From Fontivita pretiosa (GTDB taxonomy: Bacteria; Planctomycetota; Phycisphaerae; Tepidisphaerales; Tepidisphaeraceae), in the NCBI RefSeq assembly GCF_050410795.1, contig NZ_CP191258.1:4526001-4590000 (forward strand): a DNA stretch of 64,000 bases. Direction: 5' to 3'. Shown here in pieces: positions 10,101 through 18,177 of the stretch; within the stretch, counting starts at the first letter, position 1; each line of letters opens with the position of its first letter. The notes under the pieces are model-generated. The model was not told the origin of the DNA. It saw only the letters and a list, made by a program, of their open reading frames with translations, and searched no databases. The position numbers and the translations under genes are program-made.

Positions 10101-10351
10101 GGCAAGTCGATGGGCAGATCGAGATAGACGCCGCCGTATCCGGCACCGGCGGTGAAGTCGAAGTCGATCCGCAGCGCGTTGCCGCCCGAGTTCGTCTTCT
10201 CCGCCGCTGTCTGGATTTTCACCCCCTCGGAGGCGATCGGCTTCCATGCACTCGGCACGTCAAGCAGCGACCGTGATGCGGGTTGTGCCGCGTCGGAGCC
10301 TGAGGAAGATGCAAGCATGCTCGCTGACATGATCAGCCACAGCCATTTCAT
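7139..10351 (-). CDS. secreted six-hairpin glycosidase-like protein with F5/8-type C domain (unclassified)
   Basis: A 1,070-residue exported protein (signal peptide about 1-22, MKWLWLIMSASMLASSSGSDA). Residues 25-185 resemble a carbohydrate-binding beta-sandwich ending VWIEDFDYTPLP. Residues 190-310 look like an F5/8-type C (discoidin) module (HPWLAVDFGEPRDLGGVVVYRP, then ARWLRLAFAR). From about 600 onward there is an alpha-rich six-hairpin fold with WIRDGSMTSAAMLEFGHEQLVRRFVDWY, AYTPYELRHVGAFVRLGQRDRA and a late GDMPHTWCGSDFLN, as in glucoamylase-like and debranching-like enzymes. I cannot assign a CAZy family. It begins three bases after the upstream permease, so it is the last gene of the sugar-transport operon and probably acts on the same glycan. 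Confidence 0.7.
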   Translation of the reverse strand: MKWLWLIMSASMLASSSGSDAAQPASRSLLDVPSAWKPIASEGVKIQTAAEKTNSGGNALRIDFDFTAGAGYGGVYLDLPIDLPPNYAFTFSVHGHGPANNLELKLIDPEGLNVWWVNRRAFDWPAEPTRLSNRRRHFQFAWGPGGGSKPLSKLGRVELIIAANEGGRGTVWIEDFDYTPLPPEKPYAGTPLVTASSGSLDRASLQKLITPQAPPWIAADDDAHPWLAVDFGEPRDLGGVVVYRPAGHAPANFDVQVSDDGTSWSTVRRVRGASLLPSELMLPDLQARWLRLAFARSDTAPRPAVSRVELLDPSAGSSANTFWMLRAKRAARGLYPRTLLNEQSFWTVVGQIDDPREALINEEGQIEADRRSFSIEPLLVREDGAMLSWADGTHEQSLRDGWAPIATVVRTHRRDGLELTITALAAGEPGASSLHVAYAVRNTSQAPTHGRLVLAIRPVQVLPPWQDLNIAGGWTAIESIRADSAGLVVNDAKRVFAGGGEFRAGAAPYDSGDVVELLAAGHWPGEREARCPQRSASGLLAWDFALPAGEASTYLVCVPFHGIDPPNDRPRDAGQFESLAARVLADWSARVDRATFRLPASARQFHDTIRAMQAYILINHDGKGFQPGSRTYERSWIRDGSMTSAAMLEFGHEQLVRRFVDWYAPFQFESGKVPCVVDRRGADPVPEHDSHGQLLWLIANTHRYTRDDELVRRHFGRVRKAVQYIESLRAQRMTEQFGPNAPPRQEPGKPAVAAMAFRGLVPESISHEGYSAKPMHSFWDNFFVLRGLLDAAYLANVVNEVELARQWQTLADEFRDSLIDSIRLAQQAHGIDYLPGCVELGDFDSTSSTILLWPVDQAAAFPRQWIEATFERYWREFQKRRDTSPPTWNAYTPYELRHVGAFVRLGQRDRAWAAMQWFLGHQRPAGWRHWAEVVWRDPATPRMIGDMPHTWCGSDFLNAARAMFVYEQHADQKLVVFAGIPQEWILDPAGVAFTGLRTEFGALSGELKCEGADRIIIRLDGSARPPGGFDIPWPLDRPIRSARVNGHDVGAVESDRLHIEVIPAIVELTY

Positions 10352-10354
10352 GGA

Positions 10355-11305
10355 CTATCCCTTCGTCCCGGTCGTGGCGATTCCCTCGATGAACGTGCGC
10401 TGCGCCAGGAAGAACAGCAGGATCGCCGGGAGGATCACCAGCGTGCTGGCGGCCATGAGCAGGTGCCAGCTCGTGCCGCCGGCTTTGCTCTGGAAGTTTT
10501 GCAGGCCCAGCGCGAGGGTGAACTGCTCGGGGCGCTGGAGGTACACCAGCGGGCCGAGAAAGTCGTTCCAGATTCCCATGAACGCGAACAGCGCCACGAC
10601 AGCCAGGGCCGGCTTGCTCAGCGGCAGAATGATTCGCCAGAAGATCCCCAGTTCGCTGCACCCGTCGATCCTGGCTGCCTCGGACAGCTCATTGGGAATC
10701 GTCATGAAGAACTGGCGCAACAGGAAGATGTTGAAGGCCGATCCGAACCACGCCGGAAGCCACAGTGGCTTGAACGTGCCGAGGAACGCGACGCCGGTGG
10801 TGTCGCCCAGCCAGCGGAACATCGCGAACAGGGAAACCATCGTCACCGGAAACGGCAGCATCATGGTCGAGAGCATGATGACGAACAGTGTCTTTCGGCC
10901 GAAGAATCGCAGCTTGGCAAATCCGTACGCCACCAGCGCGCTGGAAAGGGTGGTGCCCGTCACGCCCAGCACGGCGATGATCAGCGTGTTGCGAGTCCAC
11001 AGCAGGAAGTTGGCCTTGGGGCTGCGGAAGACCTCGATGTAGTTCTGCCACTGAATGGGATCCGGCCACCACTGCGGCGGATAAGCCAGGGTCGCTTCCA
11101 GCGTCTTGAGGCTTGTGGAGACCATCCAGAGGAACGGGAGTATGGCCGCGGCGCAGATCGCCAGCAGCGCCAGGTGGATGCAGATTCGCTTGCCCGTGCC
11201 GCGGCGCCGGCGCGGCTCGATCATCGGCTGCGTCGCCGGCGCCACGCGCGTCTGAAGTCGCGTCGTCGCCAGGCTCGTTTGGGGATGTTGTGTGCCGGTT
11301 GTCAT
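10355..11305 (-). CDS. carbohydrate ABC transporter permease (MalG-like)
   Basis: An inner-membrane permease of 316 residues with six predicted helices. The cytoplasmic EAA loop, EAARIDGCSELGIFWRIILP, is the contact site for the ATPase and marks the binding-protein-dependent importer family. The ATG at 11305 is preferred over the upstream TTG at 11320; no strong ribosome-binding site is seen. It pairs with the MalF-like permease at 12072-13013 and the binding protein at 13035-14441, although a broken kinase-like gene and a small opposite-strand gene lie between the permeases. No cognate ATPase gene is in the window, so a shared MsmX/UgpC-type ATPase encoded elsewhere is likely. With the neighbouring GH144 and GH94 enzymes the inferred substrate is beta-1,2-linked gluco-oligosaccharide. 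Confidence 0.85.
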   Translation of the reverse strand: MTTGTQHPQTSLATTRLQTRVAPATQPMIEPRRRRGTGKRICIHLALLAICAAAILPFLWMVSTSLKTLEATLAYPPQWWPDPIQWQNYIEVFRSPKANFLLWTRNTLIIAVLGVTGTTLSSALVAYGFAKLRFFGRKTLFVIMLSTMMLPFPVTMVSLFAMFRWLGDTTGVAFLGTFKPLWLPAWFGSAFNIFLLRQFFMTIPNELSEAARIDGCSELGIFWRIILPLSKPALAVVALFAFMGIWNDFLGPLVYLQRPEQFTLALGLQNFQSKAGGTSWHLLMAASTLVILPAILLFFLAQRTFIEGIATTGTKG

Positions 11306-11312
11306 CGCGAAA

Positions 11313-11740
11313 TCACTCAAACCGGATGTTGTTCAGGCTCAAGTCCAGCAGGACCAGCCCTGTCAGTTGCTCGAATCTGTCGCGAATGGCGAGCACATCA
11401 CCTCGTCCGTAAAGCCGAAGTGTTCGACCTCGTCACGCGAGTACGCCGCGGCAAAGTCGAGGATGAACGGCGGCGACACGATGCTCATCTCGATTGCGTT
11501 CAATTCGTCGTCATCGTTTAAAAGCTGAGGCACCTGGTGCCCCAAGACTTCATCGATTTGATTCGACCGGATTATGCGGTATGCTCGCAGCTCACGAGTG
11601 TAAACCTGTGCCTGGTAGAAAAACTTGACGGCGGAAATCCGATCCGTCTGAACGATCACGCCGTCCTTGCCGTCGCCGAGCTTGGAAAGAAGCTTGACGC
11701 CGTGCTTTCGCTCGAATTCTGCAAGAGGGAGCTGTGCCAT
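11313..11740 (-). pseudogene. kinase-like protein gene, probably broken by a frameshift
   Basis: The intact frame runs from ATG at 11740 (GGAAGG ribosome-binding site seven bases upstream) to a stop at 11363, 125 residues. It opens MAQLPLAEFERKHGVKLLSK, then LGDGKDGVIVQTDRISAVKFF, like the glycine-rich loop and beta-3 Lys of a protein-kinase N-lobe, and proceeds to ELNAIEMSIVSPPFILDFAA. After GFTDEV the frame gives a short nonsense tail. From 11399 the next frame reads FEQLTGLVLLDLSLNNIRFE before a stop at 11313, which looks like the catalytic-loop segment (DL..NNI) and natural C-terminus. A small deletion with frameshift near 11398-11402 fits best. Similar short kinase-like proteins occur in planctomycetes as I recall; function unknown. 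The remnant 3' end overlaps the leader of the permease gene. Confidence 0.6.
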
Positions 11741-11972
11741 GCTGAAGCCTTCCGCGAACGGCCACTCGGCAAAGGTGGAGATGCGACTGCACGTTGCCGG
11801 CGATGTGCTGCCGGTGGTCCAGGCCTCGCAGTCGGCCATCAAGCTGCAGTACGCCAGACGCCTCGGCTCCGGACCGGCTACCCTCGAGATTGTCGTAGAC
11901 GGCGCCGTTCGTCGCGAGCCTGTGCAAATCCTCTGGGCCGACATCAACTCCCGCTGGGTCAGGATCTCCTGA
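11739..11972 (+). CDS. small conserved-looking protein, divergent from and start-overlapping the kinase-like gene
   Basis: A 77-residue protein (MLKPSANGHSAKVEMRLHVA at the start, WADINSRWVRIS at the end) with alternating hydrophobic residues suggesting a small beta-barrel, and no signal or membrane segment. The ATG at 11739 has AGAGGGAG about eight bases upstream. It shares the CATG at 11738-11741 with the opposing kinase-like gene, whose own ATG is read on the other strand, so each gene's ribosome-binding site lies in the other's first codons. I recall similar small proteins beside kinase-like genes in planctomycetes, but cannot verify that here. Function unknown. Confidence 0.5.
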   Translation: MLKPSANGHSAKVEMRLHVAGDVLPVVQASQSAIKLQYARRLGSGPATLEIVVDGAVRREPVQILWADINSRWVRIS

Positions 11973-12071
11973 CCGCGCATTGCTGAGATCACCATTGCCA
12001 GCCTCATGGCCTGTAGTCACTTTCGTCGCCCTGGCGATGCACTCGCGATCCATCGATTAGCCTGCGATTCC

Positions 12072-13013
12072 TCAGCGTCCCTGATAATGCACCCACCGCT
12101 TGCTCGACCACGCCGCCAGCGCGGTCAGGGCCAGCACGAGCAGGAGCTGCACCCATGCCATCGCGCTGGCGTAGCCCATCTTCAGGTAGCTGAACGCGTT
12201 GTCGTACAGGTACATGGTGTAGAAGTAGGTCGCCCGCGCCGGGCCGCCGCCGGTCAGGATGAATGGCGTGGCGAAGACCTGGAGCGTGCCGATGATCCCC
12301 ATGATCAGGTTGAAGAAGATGACCGGCGAGATGCACGGCAGCGTAACGTGCCACACCTGCCGCAGCGAAGAGGCCCCGTCGATCTCCGCCGCCTCGTACA
12401 GCTCGCGCGGAACATCCTGCAGGCCGGCCAGATAGATGACCACCGTGTTGCCGATGCCCCAGAGGCTCATGAGGATCAGTGCGGGCATGGCCCAGCGCGG
12501 CGAGGCCAGCCACTGCGGCGGCTCGGACACACCCAGCGCCACCAGCGTTGTGTTGATCAGCCCGAGCTTGGAGTTGAACAGCCACAGCCACAACATCGCC
12601 GACGCCACCGCAGGCACCAGCGACGGCAGAAACACGATCGTGCGATAGATCGACACCCCGCTGATCTTCGAGTTCAGCAGCATCGCGACGCACAGGGCGG
12701 CCACCATCCCCAGCGGCAGCGCCACGGCGCCGTAAACGATCGTGTTCCGCAGCGCCTGCCAGAAAACCGGGTCCGTCGCCAGCGTGCGATAGTTCTCCAG
12801 CCCCTTGAACAGTGGCGGCTGAAGCAGCGAATAGCTGCAAAAGCTGTAGTACAGCGACAGCGCAACCGGCACGAGCGTAAAAACGAGGAACCCGATCAGC
12901 CAGGGCGAAACAAACGCCAGGCCGACGATGTTTGCACGAAGTTGACGACGTACCGACGCCATTGGGTCACTGATCATCCGCTGTTGATTGACTGGCCACT
13001 CTGGTTTGGTCAT
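12072..13013 (-). CDS. carbohydrate ABC transporter permease (MalF/UgpA-like)
   Basis: A 313-residue inner-membrane permease with six helices, opening with a cytoplasmic basic segment and then GLAFVSPWLIGFLVFTLVPV, the standard first helix of sugar-importer permeases. The EAA loop is EAAEIDGASSLRQVWHVTLP. Possible starts are ATG at 13013, 12977 and 12962; none has a convincing ribosome-binding site, and 13013 leaves a 21-base gap to the preceding binding-protein gene, so it is used here. It is the partner of the permease at 10355-11305. The interval 11973-12071 holds no recognisable feature. Confidence 0.85.
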   Translation of the reverse strand: MTKPEWPVNQQRMISDPMASVRRQLRANIVGLAFVSPWLIGFLVFTLVPVALSLYYSFCSYSLLQPPLFKGLENYRTLATDPVFWQALRNTIVYGAVALPLGMVAALCVAMLLNSKISGVSIYRTIVFLPSLVPAVASAMLWLWLFNSKLGLINTTLVALGVSEPPQWLASPRWAMPALILMSLWGIGNTVVIYLAGLQDVPRELYEAAEIDGASSLRQVWHVTLPCISPVIFFNLIMGIIGTLQVFATPFILTGGGPARATYFYTMYLYDNAFSYLKMGYASAMAWVQLLLVLALTALAAWSSKRWVHYQGR

Positions 13014-13034
13014 TCGTCATCTGCTGTATGCCTG

Positions 13035-14441
13035 TCATCCATCCTTCCGCTTGCGTCTTTCCCGCTGGTCGGCCACGAACGCCTCATACTTCGCCTGCAA
13101 ACGCTCCTGCATCTCCTTCAAGCCCTGCTGTGGCGAGACCTCCAGCATCGCCAGACGCTGCACAAAGTTGTTCATCTCCGCATCCACTTCCGCCTGGATC
13201 GGCACCGGTTCGGTCGGATGGGCGTTGGGGCTGGCCGCAAGGTCATCGAAGACACGGATGTAGGGATTTCTGTGATTGGTCAGGAATCCCTCGCTCACCT
13301 TCGCCAGCGGCGAGATCTTGCAGTGCGAGTTGGCCAGTTTCTCCATGATGTCCTGGCGGTTGACAAAGGCGATGAACTCGAACGCCTCGGCCTTGTGCTT
13401 GGCGCCGCGCGGGATCACCAGCACGTCGCAGTTGCAGTAGGTCACGTCTTTGAGATGTGGCAGGGTGGGATCGACCGACGGAAACGGCGCCGCCGCCCAC
13501 TTGCCGTCCAGCGATGGCTTCTGGTTGTGGATGAAGTTTGCCAGGAACGCGCCCTGCTGCACCATCGCGACCGTCCCAGCCAAAAATGCATTCTGCGGCG
13601 AGTCGAACGTACCGAACCCCGCGCGAAACTCGCTGACCGCCTGCTTCCCCAGGCGCTTCGAGTAGCTGGCCACCCATTCATAGGCGCGAATCACGCCCGG
13701 ATCGGTGAAGGTGAAACGCTTGTTGACGTCGTCCCACCACCGCCCGCCAAACCACAGGCACGTGTAATTGAGATACCACCCCGGCTCCAGCGGCAGATAC
13801 CCGGCCGAGATGATCCGCCCGGTGGCAGGATCGACTACATCCAGCGCCTGGGCATAGGCGTCGAGCTCGGCGATCGTCCGCGGCGCGCGGTTCGGATCCA
13901 GCCCCCGCGCCCGCAGCGACTGGGCGCGCTGCTGGAAGATCTCCTGGTTGTAGTACAGCGCGACGCTGTAGCACGTGCTGACCAGCCCGTACAGCCGCCC
14001 CTCGAAACAGCACTCATCCCAGAAGACCTTCTTGTAGTAATCGCGTGTGATGCCGCGCGCCGCCGCCATCGCATCCAGCGGCTCCAGTGCGTCCATCGAC
14101 GCGAACTGCGCCAGATTCTGGTTGTACAGCCCGGCGATGTCCGGCGGCACCCCCGCCGCCGTCGCGATCAGCGTCTTCTGCTCGATGCTGCTGGTCGAGA
14201 GGTAGCGGACGAAGATCCCTTTCTCGCGGCCGATCGTGTCGTTGAATTCATCGACGATCGCCCGCATCGCGGCTTCTTCCACACCCGTCCACTTCTCCCA
14301 GTAATCCACGACCACTCTGCCCGGCGGGAACTGGTCGGTCGCCCGCGGCCCGAACGCCAGCAACCCCAGCGCCGTGCCGCCCAGCACGACGACGATCGCC
14401 GTCTTGATCACGTTTGAGAACTTCCTGCTAAACGATCGCAT
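13035..14441 (-). CDS. extracellular sugar-binding protein of an ABC importer (family 1 type)
   Basis: A 468-residue solute-binding protein. An N-terminal hydrophobic segment (VIKTAIVVVLGGTALGLLAF) serves as signal or anchor; there is no lipobox Cys. The mature part begins VVVDYWEKWTGVEEAAMRAI, typical of family-1 oligosaccharide-binding proteins, and contains GRLYGLVSTCYSVALYYNQE, the usual hinge-region strand. It delivers oligosaccharide to the two permeases downstream. The ATG at 14441 overlaps the end of the GH144 gene by 14 bases; an upstream start at 14459 is also open. This overlap, and the order enzyme, binding protein, permeases, suggests coupled expression of extracellular degradation and uptake. 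Confidence 0.85.
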   Translation of the reverse strand: MRSFSRKFSNVIKTAIVVVLGGTALGLLAFGPRATDQFPPGRVVVDYWEKWTGVEEAAMRAIVDEFNDTIGREKGIFVRYLSTSSIEQKTLIATAAGVPPDIAGLYNQNLAQFASMDALEPLDAMAAARGITRDYYKKVFWDECCFEGRLYGLVSTCYSVALYYNQEIFQQRAQSLRARGLDPNRAPRTIAELDAYAQALDVVDPATGRIISAGYLPLEPGWYLNYTCLWFGGRWWDDVNKRFTFTDPGVIRAYEWVASYSKRLGKQAVSEFRAGFGTFDSPQNAFLAGTVAMVQQGAFLANFIHNQKPSLDGKWAAAPFPSVDPTLPHLKDVTYCNCDVLVIPRGAKHKAEAFEFIAFVNRQDIMEKLANSHCKISPLAKVSEGFLTNHRNPYIRVFDDLAASPNAHPTEPVPIQAEVDAEMNNFVQRLAMLEVSPQQGLKEMQERLQAKYEAFVADQRERRKRKDG

Positions 14442-17400
14442 GTGGCCCAGGCAGCTCAATCAGGTTCCAGTTGTCATCGTCGGTTGCACGCGCCACCGTC
14501 CGCGAGCTGAACAGCGTCGCGGCCGTATATGGCGGCTCGGGCGGCGGCGCAAGCAGCGCCGGCGCCGCCGGCAGCGATTCGTTCCAGTTGCCCGACAGCA
14601 CCAGCAGATCGCGGGAATTGACCATGCCGTCGGAGGTGAAATCGCCCTGGGCGCAGGTCGCGCCTGTCGCCTGCCAGTTTGCTGAGACGATATTCAGATC
14701 GGCGGTATCGACCCGCCCGTCGCCGGTCGCGTCGCCCGCCAGCACGCCCAGCCGCAAGGTGTAGTTGCCGGCGGCGGTGTCTGAAAAATGTCGCACGTCG
14801 GTGATGTTGACCACCAGCGTCTGCGCGTCGGCCACACCTGAGACATCGATGATCAGGCTCGATCCGCTGACGGTTGAATTCAGCACGATCCCGTTGGCGC
14901 CGCCGGTCGGTGTCGTCAGCGAGACATTGAAATTCGAGCCTTTGACGATGCTGGCGCCGAAGCTGAGCACGAGCTGGGTCGGCCCGCCGGCGCGGCTTTC
15001 GACGGCCAGTGCTTCATCATTCAGGCTCAGCGGCAGGTCAACGGTTCCCATGCTGCCGGTCTTGCGTGAGGCTGCACCAAGAAGCGTCGGCGTGACCGAT
15101 GGAAACGCCGACGCCACCGCCTGCCGCGCCACCGCGTGCTGCTTGAAGGTGTCCCACGCGAAGTTCGATCGCGAGTTCTCCGCCGCCAGCAGCATCATTC
15201 CAACGTCCAGCCCCAGCACGATGGCGCTGGTCCACCCGGTGTGCGGGTTGAACGCATCGACAAAGCCGTACTTCCGCCAGACCGTGCCGCCATATGTCTG
15301 CTGCATGTGTTTCAGGGCGTCGATCGACTGGCGGGGCGTGAAGGCCAGGCTTCCGCCGGGCGCCGTCGGCACGACCGTGCCGTCGATGTTGCTTGTCGGC
15401 GGCGGGCCGCCCCAGACCGTGTAGCCGCCCGGTCCGTCGGCGGCGGTCGCGCCCCAGTTGTTCGCCCCATACTGTGGCCAGGTCGAGCTCAGATTGATGA
15501 ACATCTGCCGCTGCGCCAGGGTGGCGGTCTGGGCGTTGGCGTAGTAGTTCAACCCGGTGCTGTCGGCCAGCCCGCGCAGGTCGAACCATCCCATCGGGTA
15601 CTGCACCGTGAACAGCGCCCGGGTCGTCGCGGTGACGAACGTGTAGCCGCTGTAGTTGATCACCGGCGCGCGTGGCCAACTCGTCCACGTCGATCTGGCT
15701 GTTGGATGTGTCGATGATCCAAGCCCCAGCAGATACAGCAGCACCGCCTCGCTGAAATCGACGTACCCGCCGCCAAAGCCGCCCTCGGGCGTCCAGTGCC
15801 CGAAGAAGTTGCCATTGGGCATGAGCATCCACGGCCAGTTGACGCGATTGAACAGGTTGTTGGCGACGGTTTCCAGCGGCGTGCCCTTCCAATACGCCGC
15901 CACGTTCAACACGCCCGCCATCAGCAGTGCCGTGTCGATGGATGACAGCTCGCTGTTCCAGGCGCGTTGCCCGGTGAGCGGGTCCAGAAAGTGGTAGAAA
16001 AACCCGTTGACGTGCGCGCCGTTGGTGTAGAGGAAATTGATCGTGTTCCAAGCACGCTGATACGCCTCGGCATGCGTGAGCCAGCCGCGCTTGTCGCCGA
16101 TTGTCAGCGCTGTCAGTCCGAAGCCCACCGCCGCGATGCTCGATGCCGAGGTCGGGCTGCCGCCGTTGGCGTTGGATCCATCCGGCACCAGCCCCGTAGC
16201 CGGGTTCGTCTCGTCATAGAAGAACCTCACCGATCGCTGCGAGAGATCGTGAAGGAACAATTCATCCGCGGCGCTGTAGATCCCCGCGCCCGGCGGAAGG
16301 TTACGCCCCACAGCCACGCCGGTGAAGCTGGCGGAGGCGTAGGCATTGGGATTCTGCGACGCCAGTGCAACGCCCGCCAGCACCGTCGCCGGCATCGTCA
16401 TGCTCAGGCCGATGATCGAGAAGTTCACGCCGTCGGTGGAATAGGCGGCGGCGAAGTTGTTGCCGGATCGCGTCAGCCGCAGCGAAATCGGCGCCGAGAC
16501 CGATGCGATGTTCTGCTGCACCGTCGCCGCGCCGGCGCTTGGCCGCCACTGAAGCGTCAGCCCGCCCTGGGCCGAGACGAACAACCCGACAAACGCCGAC
16601 CCGGCGGTCGCGTCGGCGCGCATCATCACGCCCGCCCTGGCCGTTGCGATCGTGTCCGCAAGGGAATTGACATAGGCGACCACCATGCCGCTGCCGCTGA
16701 GCGTGCGGCCCAGGAAGTCGAACTGGTCGAAGGATCCGCCAATCCCCGCCCCGGCGGAAAGCAGCGTCGAGGTGTTGCTCGCCGCGTCGTAGGTGGCCGA
16801 GCCGGACAGCGCCGGTGAGCCGATGTCAGCAAGGGAGAATCCCTCCTGCACGACGCTCACCGATGAGAACGATCCGGTAGCCGGCGATGAGCTGCTGTGC
16901 GAGCTGACCACAAGCCCCCCGAGCGTGGTGGCCGAAGTCATTGCGACCGATTGGGTGACACCGATCTGCGTCCACTGCGACCCATCACTGGAATAGAACG
17001 CGCTGTAGCTGTTGGCTTGCTGAGTGAGCTTCAACCAGACCGGGCCAGTGATGTTCGTCAGCGACGCCGAGCTTGCCGCCGTGCCGCTGGTCGTTCGCCA
17101 CTGGAACACCAGGCTGTTCTGGGCGGTGAGTGAGACGGCGGCAAATCGCGCACCGGCACCGCTGTCATCACGGAACATCAGCCCGGCCTGGGCAAGCGGA
17201 TCGGTGTTGCTGATCGCGCCGATCCGGGCGATCAGCGATGTGTCGCCGGTGATGCTGCGGCTGAGGAAATGAAACTGGTCGGAGATCCCGCCGATTCCCG
17301 CGGCGCCGCCACCGCTGACGACAAACGAGCTGCTGGCCGGATCAAACATGGATGACCCGCCCGGCGAGGCTGATCCTACGTCGGCTCCGCTCCACCCGGG

Positions 17401-18177
17401 CGGAAGCTGCAAGCTGAGATTGGCGAACGTTGCGGTGGTGGCGGCGGAGACGTTGCGCGACGTGGCCGCAAGACCCACTCGCGCCGACGCGCCCAGCGCG
17501 ATCGTCTGTGGCGAACCGAGCTGGGTCCAGGTGACGCCGTTGGCGGAGTGATAGGCGGTGATCTGGGAACCGACGCGCGTCAGCCGCAGCCAGCGCGGTG
17601 CGGCAAAGCCGGGCGCGATGGTCTGCCCGGCGGCGGCGCCATCGGCGCTGCGCACCACCAGCATGATCCCGTTGCCGGGTGTCAGGAAGATCCCCAGCAT
17701 CGCGGCGTCGGCGGAAAGCCCGTTGCGGAACATGATGCCCGCCTTGGCCGAGGCGCTGGTGTTGGTCAGGGATGTCACGCGGGCGACGATGCTGCCGTCG
17801 CCGCTCGAGGGGTTGCTGGCGAAATGAAACTGGTCGGACGTGCCGCCAATATCCGACCCGCCCGCGGTGATCGTGTAGACTCCGCTCGCGTAGACGGTCG
17901 AGCCGGAGATGGCCGGGGAACCGATGTCGCGGCTGTCGGCGAAGAACCCGGCGCCAAGCTGCTGCGGCTGATCGGCGCGTGACACACTCACCGGCCAGCG
18001 AAGCCGCGACGCTCGAGCCTGGAGATGAATCGCAGGCGAGGCAGCCAGAAGTTCGGACTGGACCGGCGACATGCCCGCACCGGCGCCAGCCGCACCGGCC
18101 AGGAGCCGCCGGCGCTCCAGCAGTTCGATCTCACATCTCCTTTCCCGATTCGCCTTGTGGGGTTTGCTCGTCTGCAC
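14428..18177 (-). CDS. large secreted GH144 (endo-beta-1,2-glucanase-like) protein with three lectin-like repeats and dockerin tail
   Basis: A 1,249-residue protein with GTG start. Residues 18-27 (LLERRRLLAG) match the LEPR-XLL motif found at the N-terminus of large planctomycete surface proteins. Three homologous repeats of about 180 residues follow (about 84-255, 260-440, 445-625), each with GG-[ST]-DQF-[HD]-F and AG-[IVL]-MFR/MMR signatures, like DUF1349/concanavalin-type modules. Residues 635-1027 are the catalytic domain of the glucoamylase/GH144 family: SVRFFYDETNPATGLVPDGS, then NSELSSIDTALLMAGVL, YTVWGGPP, YGFVDAFNP and AENSRSNFAWDTF. Residues 1145-1195 hold two dockerin-like calcium loops (GDATGDGRVDTADLN and GDFTSDGMVNSRDLL). 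GH144 founding members cleave beta-1,2-glucan; substrate here is inferred from that and from the neighbouring GH94 gene. Likely a surface enzyme that grips and cuts a polymer. Confidence 0.78.
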   Translation of the reverse strand: MQTSKPHKANRERRCEIELLERRRLLAGAAGAGAGMSPVQSELLAASPAIHLQARASRLRWPVSVSRADQPQQLGAGFFADSRDIGSPAISGSTVYASGVYTITAGGSDIGGTSDQFHFASNPSSGDGSIVARVTSLTNTSASAKAGIMFRNGLSADAAMLGIFLTPGNGIMLVVRSADGAAAGQTIAPGFAAPRWLRLTRVGSQITAYHSANGVTWTQLGSPQTIALGASARVGLAATSRNVSAATTATFANLSLQLPPGWSGADVGSASPGGSSMFDPASSSFVVSGGGAAGIGGISDQFHFLSRSITGDTSLIARIGAISNTDPLAQAGLMFRDDSGAGARFAAVSLTAQNSLVFQWRTTSGTAASSASLTNITGPVWLKLTQQANSYSAFYSSDGSQWTQIGVTQSVAMTSATTLGGLVVSSHSSSSPATGSFSSVSVVQEGFSLADIGSPALSGSATYDAASNTSTLLSAGAGIGGSFDQFDFLGRTLSGSGMVVAYVNSLADTIATARAGVMMRADATAGSAFVGLFVSAQGGLTLQWRPSAGAATVQQNIASVSAPISLRLTRSGNNFAAAYSTDGVNFSIIGLSMTMPATVLAGVALASQNPNAYASASFTGVAVGRNLPPGAGIYSAADELFLHDLSQRSVRFFYDETNPATGLVPDGSNANGGSPTSASSIAAVGFGLTALTIGDKRGWLTHAEAYQRAWNTINFLYTNGAHVNGFFYHFLDPLTGQRAWNSELSSIDTALLMAGVLNVAAYWKGTPLETVANNLFNRVNWPWMLMPNGNFFGHWTPEGGFGGGYVDFSEAVLLYLLGLGSSTHPTARSTWTSWPRAPVINYSGYTFVTATTRALFTVQYPMGWFDLRGLADSTGLNYYANAQTATLAQRQMFINLSSTWPQYGANNWGATAADGPGGYTVWGGPPPTSNIDGTVVPTAPGGSLAFTPRQSIDALKHMQQTYGGTVWRKYGFVDAFNPHTGWTSAIVLGLDVGMMLLAAENSRSNFAWDTFKQHAVARQAVASAFPSVTPTLLGAASRKTGSMGTVDLPLSLNDEALAVESRAGGPTQLVLSFGASIVKGSNFNVSLTTPTGGANGIVLNSTVSGSSLIIDVSGVADAQTLVVNITDVRHFSDTAAGNYTLRLGVLAGDATGDGRVDTADLNIVSANWQATGATCAQGDFTSDGMVNSRDLLVLSGNWNESLPAAPALLAPPPEPPYTAATLFSSRTVARATDDDNWNLIELPGPHAIV

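Noticed and set aside
12006..14417. Open frame of 803 codons on the + strand across the permease and binding-protein genes
   Set aside because: Its translation is Arg/His/Gln-rich without domains; the - strand genes have clear motifs, so this is an antisense shadow.
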